Program-made: the position numbers and the translations under genes | Shown here: in pieces, positions 61,118-64,000 of the stretch | How positions within the stretch are numbered: position 1 is the first letter of the stretch | Layout: the number at the start of each line of letters is the position of its first letter | NCBI GenBank assembly: GCA_018436095.1 | Contig: JAHDMJ010000001.1 | Span: 1-64,000, forward strand | DNA length: 64,000 bases | Direction of reading: 5' to 3' | Source: Clostridia bacterium | GTDB taxonomy: Bacteria; Bacillota; Peptococcia; DRI-13; UBA5745 | Notes under the pieces: model-generated | Databases searched by the model: none | Told to the model about the DNA's origin: nothing | What the model saw: only the letters and a program-made list of their open reading frames with translations

Positions 61118-63244
61118 TTATTCCAAAGGATGGAACCAGTCGTAAACCGCATCGGCGCTTTTTTTGCTGAGGCCCGGCGTAGCCTGTAAGGCCTCCCGGT
61201 CGGCGGCCATAATATTTTTTAAAGACAAATCAAATTGCTTTAGCAAGGCCTTTTTGCCCTTGGGGCCCAGGCCGGGGATTTCATCCAATGCCGAAGTCAG
61301 ATTCCGCTTGCCTCTCAGCAGGCGGTGATAGGTGATCGCGAAACGGTGGGCCTCATCCCGCAGCTGCCGCACCAGCAAAATGCCGGGAGATTTTTGATCC
61401 AGGATGATGGGATCCGATTGTTCCGGCTTATACAACCATTCAAATTGCTTAGCTAACCCTACTGTGGCAATGTGTCCCACACCCAAAAGCTCCATGATGG
61501 AGCGGGCGGAAGAAAGCTGGCCTTTGCCGCCGTCGATGATCACCAAATCCGGCAACTCCCCAAAACGGCTGTCCTGCTGGCGCTCTTTGCTGAAACGGCG
61601 CAGAATCACTTCCGCCATAGAAGCAAAGTCGTTGTTGCCCTCTACCATCTTAATTTTAAAGCGCCGGTACAAATCGGGCCGAGGCCGGCCGTCAATGGAG
61701 ACCACCATGGAGGCCACGGTCTCCGTACCGGAAATATGGGATATGTCATAGCATTCCATACGGTGGGGGGGCCCCGTCAGATCCAAAGCTTCCTGCAATT
61801 CTGCCAAGCCTTGGGCATAGCGGTCACCCTGAGCATTTTCGTGCTGCTCTTTTTGCAGCAGCAGATCCCTGGCGTTTTTGCCCACCATCTCCAGCAAGCC
61901 CTTGCGTTCGCCTCGCTTGGGGGTCTTGATCTGTACCTTGCGGCCCCGCATCTGGCTGAGCCAGGCCTGGGTAATGGCCAGCTCACCGGCAGGGGTTTCG
62001 CTGCCGGCGGTAGATTCACCATTTTCGGATTCGGCGCTTTCGGATTGGCCTCTTTCGGATTCGCCGCTGCTGACCGGTTTCTCAGCGGAAGCGGCTCCTG
62101 CCGCCAGCCCTTCGGCTACGGCCCTTTCGCCAGCCGGCGCCTCAGCAACAAATTGGCCATGGCCAGGCCCAGCCACAGCCCCAGTCTCACTCCCACTTTC
62201 GGCAGAATCTGAAGCGGCCCTTTCTCCCTCAGCAGGTCCGCTCTCGGCAGGCCCGCTCTCGGTAGGCCCTCCCTCTGCAATCTCCCGCTCCGGTATCAAA
62301 ATCTCCGGCGGTATCACCGGCACCCGGCTGTAGTATTGCTGCAGGAAAGGCATCAACACCTCGTCCTCCCCTTGGACTCCTTCCAGGAAAAAAGCTTCCC
62401 GGCCCAAAAGCTTGCCCTCCCGGACAAAAAAGACCTGGACGCAAATCTGGCTTTTGCCCCGGGCATAATTGATAACGTCGTAATCCTCGCCTTTGCCGGA
62501 AACGATCTTTTGCCGTTCCATCACCCGGCGGATAGCGTTGAGCTGATCCCGCAGCTGGGCTGCCTCTTCAAAATTCAGAGCCTCTGCGGCTTCGTTCATC
62601 TTTTCTTCGATGCGTTTGCACAGAACCTCCTGGCGGCCTTCCAAAAACAGAATTACCTGGCGGATCATCTCGCCGTATTCTTCCTTGCTGACCTGGCCCA
62701 TACAGGGGGCCAGACAGCGGCCGATGTGGCGGTTGAGGCAAGGCCGCTGCTGCCGCCCCCAACCTGCGGTGGATTTACAACTGCGCAGGGGGAAAATGCG
62801 CTTTAACAGCTTCAGCGTATCCTTGATGTCGCCGCTGGATGTATAGGGGCCAAAATAGCGGGCCCCATCCTGGGCCATTTTGTGGACATACTCCACCCGG
62901 GGAAAATCCTCGGTGGTAATCCTGACGTAAGGATAGCCCTTGTCATCCATTAAACGGATATTGTAACGGGGCTTATATTTCTTAATCAGGTTGCATTCCA
63001 GGATCAAAGCTTCCATTTCGGAATCCGTCAGAATCCATTCAAGATCCACAATATTTTTGACAAGAGCTCTTGTTTTTTCGCTGTGGCCGCCCTGGCCCAG
63101 ATTGTCCTTGAAATAGGATTTCACCCGGCTGCGCAGACTTAAAGCCTTACCCACATAAATCACCTTGCCGGCGGCGTCCTTCATCAGGTAAACCCCCGGC
63201 GTTGTAGGCAATTTGCTAAGTTTTTGCTCAATAACAGCGTTCAT
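61118..63244 (-). CDS. uvrC: Excinuclease ABC subunit C with a low-complexity insert
   Basis: Nucleotide excision repair nuclease of 708 residues. N-terminal GIY-YIG domain (TTPGVYLMKDAAGKVIYVGKALSLRSRVKSYF), a Cys-rich segment, UVR domain (EKMNEAAEALNFEEAAQLRDQLNAIR), then a UvrC RNase H-like nuclease (CYDISHISGTETVASMVVS, VIIDGGKGQLS) and a double helix-hairpin-helix end. Between the UVR part and the nuclease lies a Ser/Glu/Ala/Gly-rich insert of about 100 residues (near 318-420) with repeats such as ESGPAESGPAEG; ordinary UvrC is about 600 residues long. The ATG is two bases from the uvrA stop. Confidence 0.95.
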   Translation of the reverse strand: MNAVIEQKLSKLPTTPGVYLMKDAAGKVIYVGKALSLRSRVKSYFKDNLGQGGHSEKTRALVKNIVDLEWILTDSEMEALILECNLIKKYKPRYNIRLMDDKGYPYVRITTEDFPRVEYVHKMAQDGARYFGPYTSSGDIKDTLKLLKRIFPLRSCKSTAGWGRQQRPCLNRHIGRCLAPCMGQVSKEEYGEMIRQVILFLEGRQEVLCKRIEEKMNEAAEALNFEEAAQLRDQLNAIRRVMERQKIVSGKGEDYDVINYARGKSQICVQVFFVREGKLLGREAFFLEGVQGEDEVLMPFLQQYYSRVPVIPPEILIPEREIAEGGPTESGPAESGPAEGERAASDSAESGSETGAVAGPGHGQFVAEAPAGERAVAEGLAAGAASAEKPVSSGESERGQSESAESENGESTAGSETPAGELAITQAWLSQMRGRKVQIKTPKRGERKGLLEMVGKNARDLLLQKEQHENAQGDRYAQGLAELQEALDLTGPPHRMECYDISHISGTETVASMVVSIDGRPRPDLYRRFKIKMVEGNNDFASMAEVILRRFSKERQQDSRFGELPDLVIIDGGKGQLSSARSIMELLGVGHIATVGLAKQFEWLYKPEQSDPIILDQKSPGILLVRQLRDEAHRFAITYHRLLRGKRNLTSALDEIPGLGPKGKKALLKQFDLSLKNIMAADREALQATPGLSKKSADAVYDWFHPLE

Positions 63245-63245
63245 C

Positions 63246-64000
63246 TTACATCGCAGCCTTTTTCTTTGCGGGGCTCATCAACTGCCGCTGCCGCTCCAGT
63301 ATGGGCGCTAAAAATTGACCGGTATAGCTGATATCAGCCACTGCCGCCAGCTCCTCAGGAGTACCCGTGGCAATAATCCGGCCCCCCCGGTCGCCCCCTT
63401 CCGGACCTAAATCGATGCAGTAATCCGCCGTCTTGATCACGTCCAGATTATGCTCGATAACCAGCACCGTATCGCCCTGCTCAACCAAACGGTGCAGCAC
63501 CTCCAGCAGCTTGGCAATATCGGCGGTGTGAAGGCCGGTAGTAGGCTCGTCCAGAATATACAGCGTCTTGCCGGTGGAACGGCGGGACAGCTCCGTGGCC
63601 AGCTTCACCCGCTGGGCCTCGCCGCCGGAAAGGGTGGTAGCCGGCTGGCCCAGCCGGATATAGCCCAACCCCACGTCCTGCATGGTTTTCATCTTCCGGA
63701 AAATCTGGGGATGATTGGCGAAAAACTCCACAGCTTCGTCCACCGTCATATCCAACACATCGGCGATGGTCTTGCCTTTGTAGCGCACTTCCAAGGTTTC
63801 CCGGTTATAGCGTTTGCCTTTGCAAACCTCACAGGGCACATAAACATCGGGTAAAAAATGCATTTCGATTTTGAGGATACCATCGCCGGAACAGGCTTCG
63901 CAGCGGCCGCCTTTGACATTGAAACTGAAACGGCCGGGCTGGTAGCCCCGCAGCTTGGCCTCAGGCACGCTGGCAAAGACTTGGCGGATAGCATCAAAGA
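63246..64000 (-). CDS. uvrA: Excinuclease ABC subunit A, C-terminal part (runs off window)
   Basis: The last 251 codons of UvrA. The sequence reads on from the window edge ([22 protein letters not shown]), then a zinc finger ([36 protein letters not shown]), the ABC signature [21 protein letters not shown], Walker [13 protein letters not shown] and [13 protein letters not shown]. Damage-recognition ATPase working with UvrB and UvrC; overlaps nothing but lies one base from uvrC. Confidence 0.97.
   Translation of the reverse strand, partial: FDAIRQVFASVPEAKLRGYQPGRFSFNVKGGRCEACSGDGILKIEMHFLPDVYVPCEVCKGKRYNRETLEVRYKGKTIADVLDMTVDEAVEFFANHPQIFRKMKTMQDVGLGYIRLGQPATTLSGGEAQRVKLATELSRRSTGKTLYILDEPTTGLHTADIAKLLEVLHRLVEQGDTVLVIEHNLDVIKTADYCIDLGPEGGDRGGRIIATGTPEELAAVADISYTGQFLAPILERQRQLMSPAKKKAAM

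Overview
The window looks like chromosome of an anaerobic, probably spore-forming Clostridia-type Firmicute (Peptococcaceae-like; inferred from gene content, no rRNA present). Supporting content: the order CarD / PIN-TRAM / ispD / ispF / cysS / mrnC / rlmB / sigH, a ctsR-clpC-radA operon, rpoN-gap-pgk-tpiA-secG-hppA, rapZ-whiA, uvrA-uvrC, several ferredoxins, a K+-dependent-type membrane pyrophosphatase, and no respiratory oxygen enzymes. Most genes lie on the minus strand.

Layout. 0-5 kb: 5' end of tuf, a TPP-riboswitch-controlled thiamine transporter, a thioesterase, an SPFH/ribbon-helix-helix pair and a DUF2157/GDYXXLXY membrane pair. 5.1-15.2 kb: an IclR-controlled catabolic operon that carries the lower half of a meta-cleavage pathway (oxopentenoate hydratase, hydroxy-oxovalerate aldolase, acylating acetaldehyde dehydrogenase) together with a BenE-type permease, a ferredoxin and four unusual proteins, but no ring-cleaving oxygenase. 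15.9-16.0 kb: tRNA-Met and tRNA-Thr. 16.3-18.9 kb: an unknown propeller-like protein and an MFS transporter. 19.1-25.6 kb: pstSCAB-phoU-phoP-phoR, in which the PstS halves are in swapped order. 25.9-31.7 kb: a chemoreceptor, a degenerate transglycosylase-like membrane protein, a leaderless nuclease-like gene, a DsrE protein, a YdeI-family pseudogene and initiator tRNA. 31.9-41.7 kb: folA, thyA, sigH, rlmB, mrnC, cysS, a truncated TnpB element, ispF, ispD, PIN-TRAM, carD. 42-47.9 kb: radA-clpC-ctsR. 48.2-57.1 kb: two GAPDH genes, pyrophosphatase, secG, tpiA, pgk, rpoN, ferredoxin. 57.2-64 kb: whiA, rapZ, a HAD phosphatase, a small membrane protein, uvrC and the 3' part of uvrA.

Three themes cut across the window. 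First, the four largest gene-free gaps (15.3-15.7, 29.2-29.4, 42.6-42.8, 60.8-61.1 kb) all hold one kind of element: short cores about 20 bp long, repeated mostly at 40-41 bp steps, facing one way on the left and the opposite way on the right. Second, several housekeeping proteins (UvrC, IspD, Pgk, an MFS carrier, ClpC) carry low-complexity inserts or tails where their families normally have none. Third, the catabolic operon reuses M24-peptidase and NadC folds whose usual catalytic residues are gone, which suggests chemistry that is not annotated by homology. Everything here was read by eye; no database search was possible.
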